The position numbers and the translations under genes are program-made. From Pseudorhodoplanes sp. (GTDB taxonomy: Bacteria; Pseudomonadota; Alphaproteobacteria; Rhizobiales; Xanthobacteraceae), in assembly GCA_022843165.1 (NCBI GenBank), contig JALHOD010000003.1:124001-188000 (forward strand): a DNA stretch of 64,000 nucleotides. The letters run 5' to 3'. Each line of letters starts with the position of its first letter. Position 1 is the first letter of the stretch. The notes beneath the pieces were generated by a model. The model was not told where the DNA came from, made no database searches, and worked only from the letters and a program-made list of their open reading frames with translations. This document shows, piece after piece, positions 17,168-26,953 of the stretch.

Positions 17168-18058
17168 TCAGCCGTTCACGGCGCGCAAGTGATGAACGAG
17201 TTGTTGCGCGTAAGGCGGCAACGCGTCGAAGTCGCGAATGCAGATGGTCAGGTCGCGCGGCGCCCAGGCGTCATCGAGCGCCACCGCCGTGATCGCCATT
17301 GTCTTCGCGGCGCGCTGCGCCGTCGTCTCCGGCACGATGCCGACACCGACATTGTGCTCCACCAGACGGCAGACCGCGTCGAAACTGCGCAACTGAATCC
17401 GCAAACGTAAGGGCCGCCCGACGCGGTCGGCCTTGCCGGCCAGAAAACGCTGCAAGGCGCTGGCGCGATCGAGTCCGACAAAATCGTAATCCAGCACATC
17501 GGCGAAGGCGATCTTGGCCCGGTTTGCCAGAGGATGATCGCGCGCCACTACCAGCACGAAACGATCGCTGCGGAACGGATAGGTCATCAGGCGTCCGGCA
17601 TCGACGGTGCCGGCGATGATGCCGATATCGGCGACGCCTTCGGCGATCAGATCGACGATCTCGTCGCTCAGGCGCTCCTCGAGGTCGATGCTGACATTGC
17701 GATGCGTGGTGAGAAACGAACTCAGCGTTTCCGGCAGGAACTCGGTCAGCGCGTTAGTGTTGGACAGCACCGTGACCTGGCCGGCGACGCCGCCGGCATA
17801 GGCGCCGAGGTCCTCGCGCAAACGCTCGGCCTGCGCCAGCAACGTGCGGGCGTGCTGCAGCAGCGTGCGGCCGGCCTGCGTCGGCTTCACGCCAAGGCGT
17901 CCGCGCACCAGGAGCGGCGCCCCCAGGGTGTCTTCCATGTTGCGGATACGGGTACTGGCCGCTCCCAGGGCCAGACGGGCCCGGGCGGCGCCGTGGGTGA
18001 TGCTTCCAGCTTCCACCACATGGCGAAAAAGACTCAAATCGGCCAGATCGAAGCGCAT
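17168..18058 (-). CDS. LysR-family transcriptional regulator
   Basis: A 296-residue regulator: winged helix-turn-helix at about residues 1-62 (LSLFRHVVEAGSITHGAARA, then LGAASTRIRNMEDTLGAPLL), and a substrate-binding domain from about residue 90 (VTVLSNTNALTEFLPETLSS, ADIGIIAGTVD, VGVGIVPETTA). It ends 2 bases after the mch stop and its promoter faces sdhC across 218 bases, where an inverted repeat is seen. The inducer and targets are unknown. Confidence 0.9.
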   Translation of the reverse strand: MRFDLADLSLFRHVVEAGSITHGAARARLALGAASTRIRNMEDTLGAPLLVRGRLGVKPTQAGRTLLQHARTLLAQAERLREDLGAYAGGVAGQVTVLSNTNALTEFLPETLSSFLTTHRNVSIDLEERLSDEIVDLIAEGVADIGIIAGTVDAGRLMTYPFRSDRFVLVVARDHPLANRAKIAFADVLDYDFVGLDRASALQRFLAGKADRVGRPLRLRIQLRSFDAVCRLVEHNVGVGIVPETTAQRAAKTMAITAVALDDAWAPRDLTICIRDFDALPPYAQQLVHHLRAVNG

Positions 18059-18134
18059 AAAAAAACATAGCCTTCAATTTTGGAGAAGGCAAACTACGCC
18101 AAATAGATATTGCGGCCTGTATTTTCTTGATGGT

Positions 18135-18153
18135 ACTTCGTTATTGACGAAGT
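18135..18153 (+). promoter_or_regulatory. Inverted repeat between LysR gene and sdhC
   Basis: ACTTCGT, spacer TATTG, ACGAAGT is a perfect 7-bp inverted repeat about 125 bases before the sdhC ATG and 77 bases before the LysR ATG. The region is AT-rich. It could be an operator for the LysR protein or for sdh control; no direct evidence separates these. Confidence 0.4.
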
Positions 18154-18276
18154 TTAGAAGTTAATGAACCAGCGGTATCTCTATCCGCTGAAAAAATGCT
18201 CCTCGGATTGCGGCCGGGATCGGCATTTCTGCCTGAACCACACCACCGATCTCCAGACCTGTTTACGGAGCGCATC

Positions 18277-18693
18277 ATGGCCGATCTCAAGCCTTCACCG
18301 GCCAGCCTGCGGCCACTCTCGCCGCATCTGCAGATCTACAAGCCGATGCTGACGATGATGATGTCGATCGTGCATCGCATCACCGGCGCGGCTTTGTATT
18401 TCGGCACATTGCTGCTGGCCTGGTGGCTGCTGGCGGCGGCATCCGGTCCGACCGCTTATGGAAAGTTCCAGTGGGCGATGGAAAGCCTTGTCGGCCAGCT
18501 TGTGCTGTTCGGCTACACATGGGCGCTGATCCATCACATGCTGGGCGGCATCCGCCATCTGATCTGGGACACCGGCCGCGGCTTCGGTCCGGTGGAGCGC
18601 GAGTGGCTCGCTCTGGCGAACCTGATCGGCTCGATCGGACTGACGCTGTTGCTGTGGATCGTTGGCCTGCTGGTGACGGGAGGCGCATCATGA
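18277..18693 (+). CDS. sdhC: Succinate dehydrogenase cytochrome b556 subunit
   Basis: A 138-residue membrane anchor of complex II with three helices. RPLSPHLQIYKPMLTMMMSI with VHRITGAALYFGTLLLAWWL is the conserved quinone-site region, and WALIHHMLGGIRHLIWDTG carries the haem-ligating His. GGAG stands 7 bases upstream of the ATG at 18277. Its TGA overlaps the sdhD ATG (ATGA), the first link of the sdhCDAB operon. Confidence 0.96.
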   Translation: MADLKPSPASLRPLSPHLQIYKPMLTMMMSIVHRITGAALYFGTLLLAWWLLAAASGPTAYGKFQWAMESLVGQLVLFGYTWALIHHMLGGIRHLIWDTGRGFGPVEREWLALANLIGSIGLTLLLWIVGLLVTGGAS

Positions 18694-19079
18694 GCAAACA
18701 GCGCAGCATGCGCACGCCGCTGGCGCGCGTCCGTTATCTCGGTTCAGCAAAATCCGGCACCAAGCATTTCTGGCATCAGCGCGTCTCCGCAGTCGCGCTC
18801 ATTCCGCTCACCATCGCCTTCGTGCTGATCGTGGCCGGCCTGATCGGCCGCAATCATGCCGCGACGGCGCAGATCCTCGGCTCTCCCTTCGTCTCGATCG
18901 TGATGATGCTGTTTGTCATCAGCTCCACCTATCATATGTGGCTGGGCATGCAGGTGATCATCGAGGACTACATCCATTCCGAGTCGAAGCTGACCTGGCT
19001 GATCCTCAACACCTTCTTCTGCTTCACGATCGCGCTCTGCTGCATCTACGCGATCCTCAAGCTGTCTTTTGGAGTCTGA
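18690..19079 (+). CDS. sdhD: Succinate dehydrogenase membrane anchor subunit
   Basis: A 129-residue protein with three helices ([60 protein letters not shown]). [20 protein letters not shown] is the conserved N terminus and [16 protein letters not shown] holds the family His. It overlaps sdhC by 4 bases and is followed after 1 base by sdhA. Confidence 0.95.
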   Translation: MSKQRSMRTPLARVRYLGSAKSGTKHFWHQRVSAVALIPLTIAFVLIVAGLIGRNHAATAQILGSPFVSIVMMLFVISSTYHMWLGMQVIIEDYIHSESKLTWLILNTFFCFTIALCCIYAILKLSFGV

Positions 19080-19080
19080 C

Positions 19081-20913
19081 ATGGCCGCGAACGGACGTAA
19101 CGGTGCGGCGCCTGGCGTGAACGGCAAGGCCTATCCGATCGAGGATCACACCTTTGACGTTGTGGTGGTCGGCGCCGGCGGCGCGGGCTTGCGCGCCGTG
19201 GTCGGCTGTTCGCAGGCGGGACTGAAGACCGCCTGCATCACCAAGGTGTTCCCCACCCGCTCGCACACGGTGGCTGCGCAAGGCGGCATCTCGGCCTCGC
19301 TTGGCAATATGGGCGAGGATGATTGGCGCTGGCACATGTACGACACCGTCAAGGGCGCCGACTGGCTCGGCGACCAGGACGCGATCGAATACATGGTGCG
19401 CGAGGCTCCGGCCGCGGTGTACGAACTGGAACACTGGGGCGTGCCATTTTCGCGCACCGACGACGGCAAGATCTATCAGCGCCCGTTCGGCGGCATGACC
19501 ACCCATTTCGGCAAGGGCACCGCGCAGCGCACCTGCGCCGCCGCCGACCGCACCGGTCACGCCATCCTGCACACGCTCTATGCGCAATCGCTGCGGCATT
19601 CGGCGGAATTCTTCATCGAATATTTCGCCATCGATCTCATCATGGATGAGGAAGGCCGCTGCCGCGGCGTGATCGCGCTCAAGCTCGATGACGGCTCGAT
19701 GCATCGCTTCCGCGCCAAGACCACCGTGCTGGCGACCGGCGGCTATGGCCGCGCCTATTTCTCGGCGACCTCCGCGCATACTTGCACCGGCGACGGCAAT
19801 GCAATGGTGCTGCGCGCCGGCCTGCCACTGCAGGACATGGAATTCGTGCAATTCCATCCCACCGGTATCTACGGCGCGGGCTGCCTGATCACCGAAGGCG
19901 CGCGCGGCGAAGGCGGCTATCTGGTCAATTCGGAAGGCGAGCGCTTCATGGAGCGCTATGCGCCCTCGGCCAAGGACCTCGCCTCACGCGATGTCGTCTC
20001 GCGCTCCATGACCATCGAAATCCGCGAAGGCCGCGGCGTCGGCAAGAACAAGGATCACATCTATCTGCATCTCGATCATCTCGATCCCAGCGTGCTGGCC
20101 GAACGGCTGCCCGGCATTTCCGAATCCGCGCACATCTTCGCCGGCGTCGATCTCACCAAGGAACCGATCCCGGTGCTGCCGACCGTGCATTACAACATGG
20201 GCGGCATTGCCACCAATTTCCACGGCGAGGTGCTGACCAAGAAGAGCGGCGATCCCGACGCGGTCGTCCCCGGCCTGATGGCGATCGGCGAAGCCGCCTG
20301 CGTGTCGGTGCACGGCGCCAACCGTCTGGGCTCGAACTCGCTGATCGATCTGGTGGTGTTCGGCCGCGCCGCCGCATTGCGCTGCGCCGAAACCGTCGAA
20401 GCCGGCAGCAAACATGCAGAATTGCCGTCCGACTCCGCCGATCTGGCGCTCAGCCGCCTCGACAAGTTCCGCCACGCCTCCGGCACGGCGCCAACCGCCG
20501 ACCTGCGCCTGAAGATGCAGAAGGTGATGCAGACCAATTGCGCGGTGTTCCGCACCGGCGAAACCCTGGATGAAGGCCACAAGCTGATTCATCAGGTGTT
20601 CGACCAGATGCCGGAGATTCGCGTCACCGACCGTTCGCTGGTCTGGAATTCCGATCTGATCGAGACGCTGGAGCTCGACAACCTGATCGCGCAGGCCGTT
20701 GTGACGATGGATTCGGCGCAGAATCGCACCGAAAGCCGCGGCTCGCATGCCCGCGAGGATTATCCCGATCGAGACGACAAGAACTGGATGAAACACACGC
20801 TGGCGTGGCTCGATCCCAGGACCGGCAAGGTCACGATCGATTACCGTCCAGTTCATGCCTACACGATGACCAACGACATCGCCTATATCGAACCGAAGGC
20901 GCGGGTATACTGA
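19081..20913 (+). CDS. sdhA: Succinate dehydrogenase flavoprotein subunit
   Basis: A 610-residue FAD subunit oxidising succinate to fumarate on the cytoplasmic face of the inner membrane. [18 protein letters not shown] binds [17 protein letters not shown] holds the His that carries covalent [23 protein letters not shown] and [20 protein letters not shown] are active-site segments; [15 protein letters not shown] is the C terminus. GGAG lies upstream of ATG 19081. sdhB starts 2 bases after the stop. Confidence 0.98.
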   Translation: MAANGRNGAAPGVNGKAYPIEDHTFDVVVVGAGGAGLRAVVGCSQAGLKTACITKVFPTRSHTVAAQGGISASLGNMGEDDWRWHMYDTVKGADWLGDQDAIEYMVREAPAAVYELEHWGVPFSRTDDGKIYQRPFGGMTTHFGKGTAQRTCAAADRTGHAILHTLYAQSLRHSAEFFIEYFAIDLIMDEEGRCRGVIALKLDDGSMHRFRAKTTVLATGGYGRAYFSATSAHTCTGDGNAMVLRAGLPLQDMEFVQFHPTGIYGAGCLITEGARGEGGYLVNSEGERFMERYAPSAKDLASRDVVSRSMTIEIREGRGVGKNKDHIYLHLDHLDPSVLAERLPGISESAHIFAGVDLTKEPIPVLPTVHYNMGGIATNFHGEVLTKKSGDPDAVVPGLMAIGEAACVSVHGANRLGSNSLIDLVVFGRAAALRCAETVEAGSKHAELPSDSADLALSRLDKFRHASGTAPTADLRLKMQKVMQTNCAVFRTGETLDEGHKLIHQVFDQMPEIRVTDRSLVWNSDLIETLELDNLIAQAVVTMDSAQNRTESRGSHAREDYPDRDDKNWMKHTLAWLDPRTGKVTIDYRPVHAYTMTNDIAYIEPKARVY

Positions 20914-20915
20914 CA

Positions 20916-21695
20916 ATGGTCGAGATCACGCTTCCAAAAAATTCCCGCGTCACCGAAGGCAAGACCTGGCCGCACAATCCGGGTGCGAAACGCGAGCGCG
21001 AATTTCGCATCTATCGCTGGAATCCCGACGACAGCGAAAATCCGCGCGTCGACACCTATTTTGTCGATCTCGACGATTGCGGGCCGATGGTTCTGGACGC
21101 GCTGATCTGGATCAAGTCGAAGATCGATCCCACACTGACCTTTCGCCGCTCCTGCCGCGAAGGCGTCTGCGGCTCGTGTTCGATGAATATCGACGGCACC
21201 AATACGCTCGCCTGCACGCGCGGCATGAACGAGATCAAGGGCGATGTCCGGATCTATCCGTTGCCGCACATGCCGGTGATCAAGGATCTGGTCCCCGACC
21301 TGACCACCTTCTATGCGCAATACGCGTCCATCGAGCCTTGGCTGAAGACCGAAACGCCTGAACCGCAAAAGGAATGGAAGCAAAGCAAGGAGGATCGCGA
21401 AAAGCTCGACGGCCTCTACGAATGCATCCTGTGCGCCTGCTGCACCACCTCCTGCCCGAGCTATTGGTGGAACGGCGACCGCTATATGGGGCCGGCTGCG
21501 CTTCTGCAGGCACAACGCTGGATCGTGGATTCGCGCGACGAAAAGACCGGCGAGCGGCTGGATTTTCTGGAAGATCCGTTCCGGCTTTATCGCTGCCACA
21601 CCATCATGAACTGCTCGAAGGCCTGCCCGAAGGGGCTGAATCCGGCGAAAGCGATTGCCGAGATCAAGAAAAAGATGGTCGAACGGCAGGTGTGA
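20916..21695 (+). CDS. sdhB: Succinate dehydrogenase iron-sulfur subunit
   Basis: A 259-residue subunit passing electrons from FAD to quinone. All three cluster sites are complete: [12 protein letters not shown] with the later Cys of NTLACTRG for [2Fe-2S], [16 protein letters not shown] for [4Fe-4S], and [17 protein letters not shown] for the [3Fe-4S] site. Length matches the family. It is the last gene of the operon; a palindromic hairpin follows the stop by 27 bases. Confidence 0.98.
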   Translation: MVEITLPKNSRVTEGKTWPHNPGAKREREFRIYRWNPDDSENPRVDTYFVDLDDCGPMVLDALIWIKSKIDPTLTFRRSCREGVCGSCSMNIDGTNTLACTRGMNEIKGDVRIYPLPHMPVIKDLVPDLTTFYAQYASIEPWLKTETPEPQKEWKQSKEDREKLDGLYECILCACCTTSCPSYWWNGDRYMGPAALLQAQRWIVDSRDEKTGERLDFLEDPFRLYRCHTIMNCSKACPKGLNPAKAIAEIKKKMVERQV

Positions 21696-21722
21696 TTTTC
21701 ACACAGCAGAGCAATGTTCGTC

Positions 21723-21753
21723 ATGGCCGGGCTCGTCCCGGCCATTTTGTTTT
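21723..21753 (+). terminator. Terminator after sdhB; resembles a Bradyrhizobiaceae palindromic repeat
   Basis: ATGGCCGGG, loop CTCGT, CCCGGCCAT followed by TTTGTTTT is a perfect 9-bp stem with a T-rich end. The GTCATGGCCGGGCTCGTCCC form is very like palindromes that are repeated many times in genomes of Bradyrhizobium and relatives, from memory. Confidence 0.75.
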
Positions 21754-21984
21754 GCGTCTTCCGTCGACGCACCAGCACAACGGAACATTCCGGCCCCTGA
21801 GTCGTTCTTCTTGCCGGGAATCCGCCCGGACAAGAAAACGATCATGCATTGCAGCGCAACCAAAGCGATGAACGCCCGTTAAACGAAGCGCCGCAGATCG
21901 GCCATTGTCGCGACAAATCCGCGCCCATCGCTATCTGCACGCTGCCGCCCCGCAACAAAGCCTTCCATCAGAAAACGGAACCCC

Positions 21985-23595
21985 ATGACGACGCTGAAAC
22001 GCCTGCTGCTTGCCACCACTATTCTGACCGCCGCCGGCAATTGGGAGGCAACCGCGACAGCGCAAGATGCCGCACGCATGATCCTCGCGCAGCAGGCCTC
22101 GCCGGAACCCGAGAAGAAACCGGAAGGCACGCCGCCCGCGAAACCGGCGCCGGCCGGAAAGCCGGCTCCCGCTCCGGCGACCAAACCCGCGCCGGCGCAG
22201 CCGCAGCGTCCGGCAGCGCCGACACGACCCACACCGCCGGCGACGCAACAGGCACCGGCTCCCGGAGCGGCGCAGCCCCGCAAACCCGATCAAGCACCGC
22301 CCGCTGTACGACAACCGCAGCCGCCAGCCACACAGCAACCGGTCCAGCGCCGAGAACTGCCGCAGCGCCCGGTCGACCGCACGCCGCCTGCACCTCCTTC
22401 ACAGGTGCAACCGTCTCAGGCGCCTGCACAAGCTGCGCCCGGCACACCGCCGCCTCCGCCGCCCCGGGACGGAGTCGCCCCCGGCTCACCGGCACCGCGG
22501 GTCCAGCCGCAGCAGCCTTCCTCGGTGCCGACACCACCGCCATCGGCCATACAGGACCGTCGTGCGCCGTCTGGGCAACAAAGCGCTCCAGCACCCGCGC
22601 CACAGGCACCGGCCGCTCAACCGGCTCCACAGCAATCGCAGACGCCCGCCACCCAACCCGGCCGGCCTGCGACAGCCGCACAGCCGCGCCGCATCGAGGA
22701 TCTGCGTCAGGAACGGCGCGAGGAGAAACGCGACGGACGCACGGTTATTCAGGAGGGCGACCGCACCATCATCCGGCAAGGGGATCGCACCATCATCCGC
22801 CGTGACGAAGCCGACCGTTTCCGCAGCAGAGGCGGCCGCGATGCCCGCGTCGAGCGGCGCGGCAACGAGACCTTCACGATCTCCGTCCGTCCGGGCGGCG
22901 TCCAGATCGTCACCGTCACGGATTCCGATGGCCGACTGATCCGGCGGGCGCGGCGCGATGCGCGAGGCCGCGAAGTCGTGATCATCGACAACAGATCGCG
23001 TGGACCGCGGCGAGCGGGAGGATTTTTCGTGCAGCTCCCGCCGCCGGTGATCCGCATTCCGCGCGAGCGCTACATCGTGGAAGCCAACGACGCGGACGAA
23101 ACGCTCATCTACGAAACACTGATCGCGCCTCCGGTGGAACGCATTGAGCGCGGCTACACGCTCGATGAGGTGCGCTACAGTCCGCAATTGCGCGACCGGA
23201 TGCGGCGTGTCGATGTCGATTCCGTAACCTTCGATACCGGTTCATGGGACGTGACGCAGGATCAGGTCAGCAGGCTGGCGCCGATTGCGGACGCCATCCG
23301 GCGCGCCATCGAGCGAAACCCGAACGAGGTGTTCCTGATCGAAGGTCACACCGATGCCGTCGGTCCCGATATCGACAATCTGTCCCTGTCGGACCGCAGG
23401 GCGGAATCGGTCGCCAATCTCCTGACCGAGGAATTCGGGATTCCGCCGGAGAACCTGACCACGCAAGGCTATGGTGAGGAATATCTGAAAATCCCGACTG
23501 ACGGTCCGGAGCGGCAGAACCGCCGCGTCACCGTGCGGCGGATTACCCCGCTGCTGACGGGACAAAACCAGCCCGGCGGCCCGCCGCCGCGCTAG
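21985..23595 (+). CDS. OmpA-family envelope protein with long Pro/Ala/Gln-rich region
   Basis: A 536-residue exported protein. After a signal peptide (MTTLKRLLLATTILTAAGNW, then an Ala-rich end) come about 190 residues rich in Pro, Ala and Gln (about 38-230), an Arg/Glu-rich charged section with repeats of the form EGDRTIIRQGDRTIIRRDEA (about 235-275), a small beta-rich part, and a C-terminal OmpA-like peptidoglycan-binding domain (about 410-515: VTFDTGSWDVTQDQVSRLAP, IEGHTDAVGPDIDNLSLSDR, RAESVANLL, GYGEEY, NRRVTVR). No N-terminal beta-barrel is apparent. It probably links envelope layers; the unstructured region may span the periplasm. Confidence 0.88.
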   Translation: MTTLKRLLLATTILTAAGNWEATATAQDAARMILAQQASPEPEKKPEGTPPAKPAPAGKPAPAPATKPAPAQPQRPAAPTRPTPPATQQAPAPGAAQPRKPDQAPPAVRQPQPPATQQPVQRRELPQRPVDRTPPAPPSQVQPSQAPAQAAPGTPPPPPPRDGVAPGSPAPRVQPQQPSSVPTPPPSAIQDRRAPSGQQSAPAPAPQAPAAQPAPQQSQTPATQPGRPATAAQPRRIEDLRQERREEKRDGRTVIQEGDRTIIRQGDRTIIRRDEADRFRSRGGRDARVERRGNETFTISVRPGGVQIVTVTDSDGRLIRRARRDARGREVVIIDNRSRGPRRAGGFFVQLPPPVIRIPRERYIVEANDADETLIYETLIAPPVERIERGYTLDEVRYSPQLRDRMRRVDVDSVTFDTGSWDVTQDQVSRLAPIADAIRRAIERNPNEVFLIEGHTDAVGPDIDNLSLSDRRAESVANLLTEEFGIPPENLTTQGYGEEYLKIPTDGPERQNRRVTVRRITPLLTGQNQPGGPPPR

Positions 23596-23604
23596 CTACA
23601 TAAG

Positions 23605-23635
23605 GTCCGTCGCGACGTATCGCGGCGGGCTTTTT
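23605..23635 (+). terminator. Intrinsic terminator after ompA-like gene
   Basis: GTCCGTCGCG pairs with CGCGGCGGGC (two G-T pairs), loop ACGTAT, followed by TTTTT. It stands between the convergent ompA-like gene and argG. Confidence 0.75.
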
Positions 23636-23640
23636 CTCTC

Positions 23641-24888
23641 TCAGAGTTTCAGCTTCTTCTTCCGCTGCCCCAGCGTCCTCAGACGCAGCGCATTGAGCCG
23701 GATGAACCCTTCGGCGTCGCGATGATCGTAGGCCACCGCGCCTTCTTCAAACGTCACGAGCTCCTGATCATACAGCGAATAAGGGCTCTCCCGGCCGATC
23801 ACGACGACCGATCCCTTATACAGTTTCAATGTCACGCGGCCGGTGACGAATTCCTGCGACTTGTCGATCGCCGCCTGCAGCATCTCGCGCTCGGGCGCGA
23901 ACCAGAAGCCGTTATAGATCAGCTCGGCATATTTCGGCATCAACTCATCTTTCAGATGCGCCGCGCCGCGATCGAGCGTAATCGATTCGATGCCGCGATG
24001 GGCGGCCAGCAGGATCGTGCCGCCCGGCGTCTCGTACATGCCGCGCGACTTCATGCCGACAAAACGGTTCTCGACCAGATCGAGACGGCCGATTCCGTTG
24101 ACCTTTCCCAATTCGTTGAGCTTGGTCAGTAACGTCGCCGGCGACAGCTTCTTGCCATCGATAGCGACGGCGTCGCCGCGCTCGAAATCGATGGTGATCG
24201 CGGTCGGCTTGTCCGGCGCCTTTTCCGGATCGTCGGTGCGCGAGAACACATAGTCGGGAACTTCGACATTCGGATCTTCTAGCACCTTGCCTTCCGAAGA
24301 CGCATGCAGAAGATTGGCATCGACCGAGAACGGTGCATCCCCGCGCTTGTCCTTGGCGATCGGAATCTGGTGCTTCTCGGCGAAATCGATCAGCCTGGTG
24401 CGCGAGGTGAGGTCCCATTCCCGCCAAGGCGCGATCACCTTCACATCCGGCTTCAGCGCGTAATAGGCGAGTTCGAAGCGGACCTGGTCGTTGCCCTTGC
24501 CGGTCGCGCCATGCGCCACGGCATCGGCGCCGACCTTTTCCGCGATCTCGATCTGCTTCTTGCCGATCAAAGGGCGCGCGATCGAGGTGCCCAGAAGATA
24601 CTGGCCCTCATAGACCGTATTGGCTCGGAACATCGGGAACACGTAGTCGCGGACGAATTCCTCGCGCAAATCCTCGATGAAGATGTTTTCCGGCTTGATG
24701 CCGAGCAGCAGCGCCTTGTTGCGCGCGGGCTCGAGCTCCTCCCCCTGGCCGAGATCGGCGGTGAAGGTCACCACCTCGCAGCCATAGGTGGTTTGCAGCC
24801 ATTTCAGGATGATCGAGGTGTCCAGCCCGCCGGAATAGGCCAGCACCACTTTCTTGACGTCGCCCTTTTTCGGGTCGCTCTGGGTCAT
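23641..24888 (-). CDS. argG: Argininosuccinate synthase
   Basis: A 415-residue cytosolic enzyme joining citrulline and aspartate with ATP in arginine synthesis. The PP-loop [16 protein letters not shown] is at the N terminus, with [36 protein letters not shown] and [20 protein letters not shown]. Length is slightly above the usual 400. It stands alone on the minus strand after the terminator of the ompA-like gene; argG is separated from argH in this order. Confidence 0.97.
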   Translation of the reverse strand: MTQSDPKKGDVKKVVLAYSGGLDTSIILKWLQTTYGCEVVTFTADLGQGEELEPARNKALLLGIKPENIFIEDLREEFVRDYVFPMFRANTVYEGQYLLGTSIARPLIGKKQIEIAEKVGADAVAHGATGKGNDQVRFELAYYALKPDVKVIAPWREWDLTSRTRLIDFAEKHQIPIAKDKRGDAPFSVDANLLHASSEGKVLEDPNVEVPDYVFSRTDDPEKAPDKPTAITIDFERGDAVAIDGKKLSPATLLTKLNELGKVNGIGRLDLVENRFVGMKSRGMYETPGGTILLAAHRGIESITLDRGAAHLKDELMPKYAELIYNGFWFAPEREMLQAAIDKSQEFVTGRVTLKLYKGSVVVIGRESPYSLYDQELVTFEEGAVAYDHRDAEGFIRLNALRLRTLGQRKKKLKL

Positions 24889-25004
24889 GTCGGGAAGTCC
24901 GCGGTAGGGAGAAAAATCGCGCGGACTATAGGCGGATGTGCTTGCGGTTCAAGCCGCAACGGCACCCGGCTGTCCTAAAAGCCAGATTTTGCGGGACTTT
25001 GCGC

Positions 25005-25244
25005 TCAGCGCGGGGCCGTCCGTTTCTTCTGCCGCGGCGGCGGGCCGGCATAGCGCGGATTGCGCTCGCAGATCCCGCCAATCCCCCTGACGGTCGCCAG
25101 ACATTGCTCGAAACTGACGAAACCGCAATTGGAGGTCGACCAGTCATAGCGGGCGCACCAGGGATATTCCCGCGCCTGCGCCGCGGTCGCCGGAAGAAAC
25201 TGACAGGCTATCCCAAGGGTGGCGAGAATGAGAATTCTGCGCAT
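25005..25244 (-). CDS. DUF3551 family small secreted protein
   Basis: A 79-residue protein with a signal peptide (MRRILILATLGIACQFLPAT then AAQA). The mature part REYPWCARYDWSTSNCGFVS, FEQCLATVRGIGGICERNP has four Cys in the DUF3551 arrangement that is frequent in Bradyrhizobium and relatives. GGGAGG stands 4 bases before ATG 25244, so the upstream in-frame ATG at 25292 is not needed. The role of this family is unknown. Confidence 0.85.
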   Translation of the reverse strand: MRRILILATLGIACQFLPATAAQAREYPWCARYDWSTSNCGFVSFEQCLATVRGIGGICERNPRYAGPPPRQKKRTAPR

Positions 25245-25330
25245 GTGACCTCCCGGAAAATCATTGGCCCTGAACGCTTTCACAGCCAACAATGAACCGG
25301 TCCGAACGTTCCGTCGAGGCCTCCCCCCGC

Positions 25331-25942
25331 ATGTCCCGTCCCGTCATCGACTTCTGGTTTGACTTCGCATCGACCTATTCCTATCCGGCCACCGCCCGCA
25401 TCGGCGCTCTCGCTAACGCGGCCGGAGTGTCTGTTCGCTTCCGACCGTTTCTGCTCGGCCCGATCTTCAAAGCCCAGGGCTGGGACAATTCGCCCTTCAA
25501 CATCTACGAGGCGAAGGGCCGCTACATGTGGCGCGATCTTGAACGGCTTTGCGCCGGCTACGGCCTGGCGTTTCGCAAACCGGCCGCTTTTCCGCAGGCC
25601 GGCCTTCTGGCGGCACGCGTGGCGCTGGTTGGCCTGAAAGACGGTTGGGGCGAAAGCTTTATCAGCCAGGTTTTTCGGGCCCAGTTCGCCGAGGGTCGCC
25701 TGATCAACGATCCGGCCGTGATCCGCGATCTGCTGTCCGGACTGCCGTGCAACCCCAGGCAGGTGTTCGACCAAGCGCAGAGCGATGAGATCAAATCGCT
25801 TCTCCGCGCAGAAACCGAAGAGGCACAACGGCTCGTTGTGTTCGGCGCGCCCAGTTTCGTCACCGCCGACGGCGAATTGTTCTGGGGCAACGACCGGCTC
25901 GAAGCAGCCCTCACATGGGCATGCAAAACGAAGGGAATCTGA
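25331..25942 (+). CDS. 2-hydroxychromene-2-carboxylate isomerase family protein (DsbA/kappa-GST fold)
   Basis: A 203-residue thioredoxin-fold protein with helical insertion: IDFWFDFASTYSYPATARIG, FRPFLLGPIFKAQGWDNSPF, YMWRDLERLCAGYGLAFRKP and the C-terminal FGAPSFVTADGELFWGNDRL. The Ser of the FASTYSY segment is the catalytic position in kappa-class glutathione transferases; no CxxC is present, so it is not a disulfide oxidase. Members isomerise 2-hydroxychromene-2-carboxylate in naphthalene breakdown, but most are of unknown substrate. ATG 25331 matches the family; 25292 would add 13 residues. Confidence 0.83.
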   Translation: MSRPVIDFWFDFASTYSYPATARIGALANAAGVSVRFRPFLLGPIFKAQGWDNSPFNIYEAKGRYMWRDLERLCAGYGLAFRKPAAFPQAGLLAARVALVGLKDGWGESFISQVFRAQFAEGRLINDPAVIRDLLSGLPCNPRQVFDQAQSDEIKSLLRAETEEAQRLVVFGAPSFVTADGELFWGNDRLEAALTWACKTKGI

Positions 25943-26140
25943 TCGCGGAACAAGCGTTTTACTCTCGTGCGACGCAAATGGCGTGCTGAGTTGGGGGGTG
26001 ATTGACCGATCGCCCATTATCCCCGGAGCCTGGTTTCGGGGATTTTGTGTCCGGACGGCAGGAACAGGACAAGGCCGGGAGGACTTGAAATAAGCTAAGT
26101 GCGCGGGACCACATCGTCCCATCTTCACCCGCCATTCGGT

Positions 26141-26162
26141 GGCCCCGGCCTCACGGCTGGGG
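26141..26162. terminator. GC hairpin between isomerase gene and hisF
   Basis: CCCCGGCC, loop TCAC, GGCTGGGG lies between convergent genes, followed on the plus strand by TCTTT. It could end transcripts from either side. The rest of the 234-base gap shows no gene. Confidence 0.45.
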
Positions 26163-26176
26163 TCTTTGGGGCGCGG

Positions 26177-26953
26177 TCAGGGATCGAGCCGCATCGGCAA
26201 ACCCGCTGCCGCCATGTGTTCTTTGGCCTGGCGAACCGAATATTCCCCGAAATGAAAAATCGACGCGGCAAGCACAGCCGTGGCGTGGCCTTCGCGAATG
26301 CCGTCCACCAGATGATCGAGACTGCCGACACCGCCCGAGGCAATCACCGGCACCGTGATGCCGTCAGCCACGGCGCGCGTGAGCGCAATGTCGAAGCCGG
26401 ATTTTGTGCCGTCGCGGTCCATCGAGGTCAGCAGGATTTCACCTGCGCCGAGCGAAACCACTTCCTTCGCATATTCGATTGCATCAAGACCGGTTGGATT
26501 GCGCCCGCCATGCGTGAAAATTTCCCAGCGATTCTTTTCGCCCAGCTTTGAGACCTTCTTGGCGTCGATCGCAACCACAATGCATTGATCTCCGAACTTT
26601 TCAGCAGCCTCCTTCACGAAGGCGCGCCGGGTGACGGCGGCGGTATTGATCGATACCTTGTCCGCCCCGCAATTCAGCAGCTTGCGGATATCTTCCACTG
26701 TTCGTACGCCGCCGCCGACGGTCAGCGGCATGAAACAGGCTTCCGCCGTGCGTGTCACGACATCGTAGATCGTATCGCGGTTTTCATGGCTTGCGGTGAT
26801 GTCCAGAAAGCACAACTCGTCGGCGCCCGCCGCGTCATAAGCGATCGCGGCTTCCACCGGATCTCCGGCGTCCCGCAGATCGAGGAATTTGACGCCTTTG
26901 ACGACACGGCCGTCCTTTACGTCCAGGCAGGGAATGACGCGGACCTTAAACAT
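26177..26953 (-). CDS. hisF: Imidazole glycerol phosphate synthase cyclase subunit
   Basis: A 258-residue TIM-barrel enzyme that uses ammonia from HisH to form imidazole glycerol phosphate and [25 protein letters not shown] includes the catalytic Asp; [11 protein letters not shown] and [20 protein letters not shown] follow with the second Asp region; [18 protein letters not shown] binds phosphate. Its ATG overlaps the stop of the membrane-protein gene by 8 bases. It is the last his gene here: hisE, which follows hisF in several Rhizobiales, is not found. Confidence 0.97.
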   Translation of the reverse strand: MFKVRVIPCLDVKDGRVVKGVKFLDLRDAGDPVEAAIAYDAAGADELCFLDITASHENRDTIYDVVTRTAEACFMPLTVGGGVRTVEDIRKLLNCGADKVSINTAAVTRRAFVKEAAEKFGDQCIVVAIDAKKVSKLGEKNRWEIFTHGGRNPTGLDAIEYAKEVVSLGAGEILLTSMDRDGTKSGFDIALTRAVADGITVPVIASGGVGSLDHLVDGIREGHATAVLAASIFHFGEYSVRQAKEHMAAAGLPMRLDP

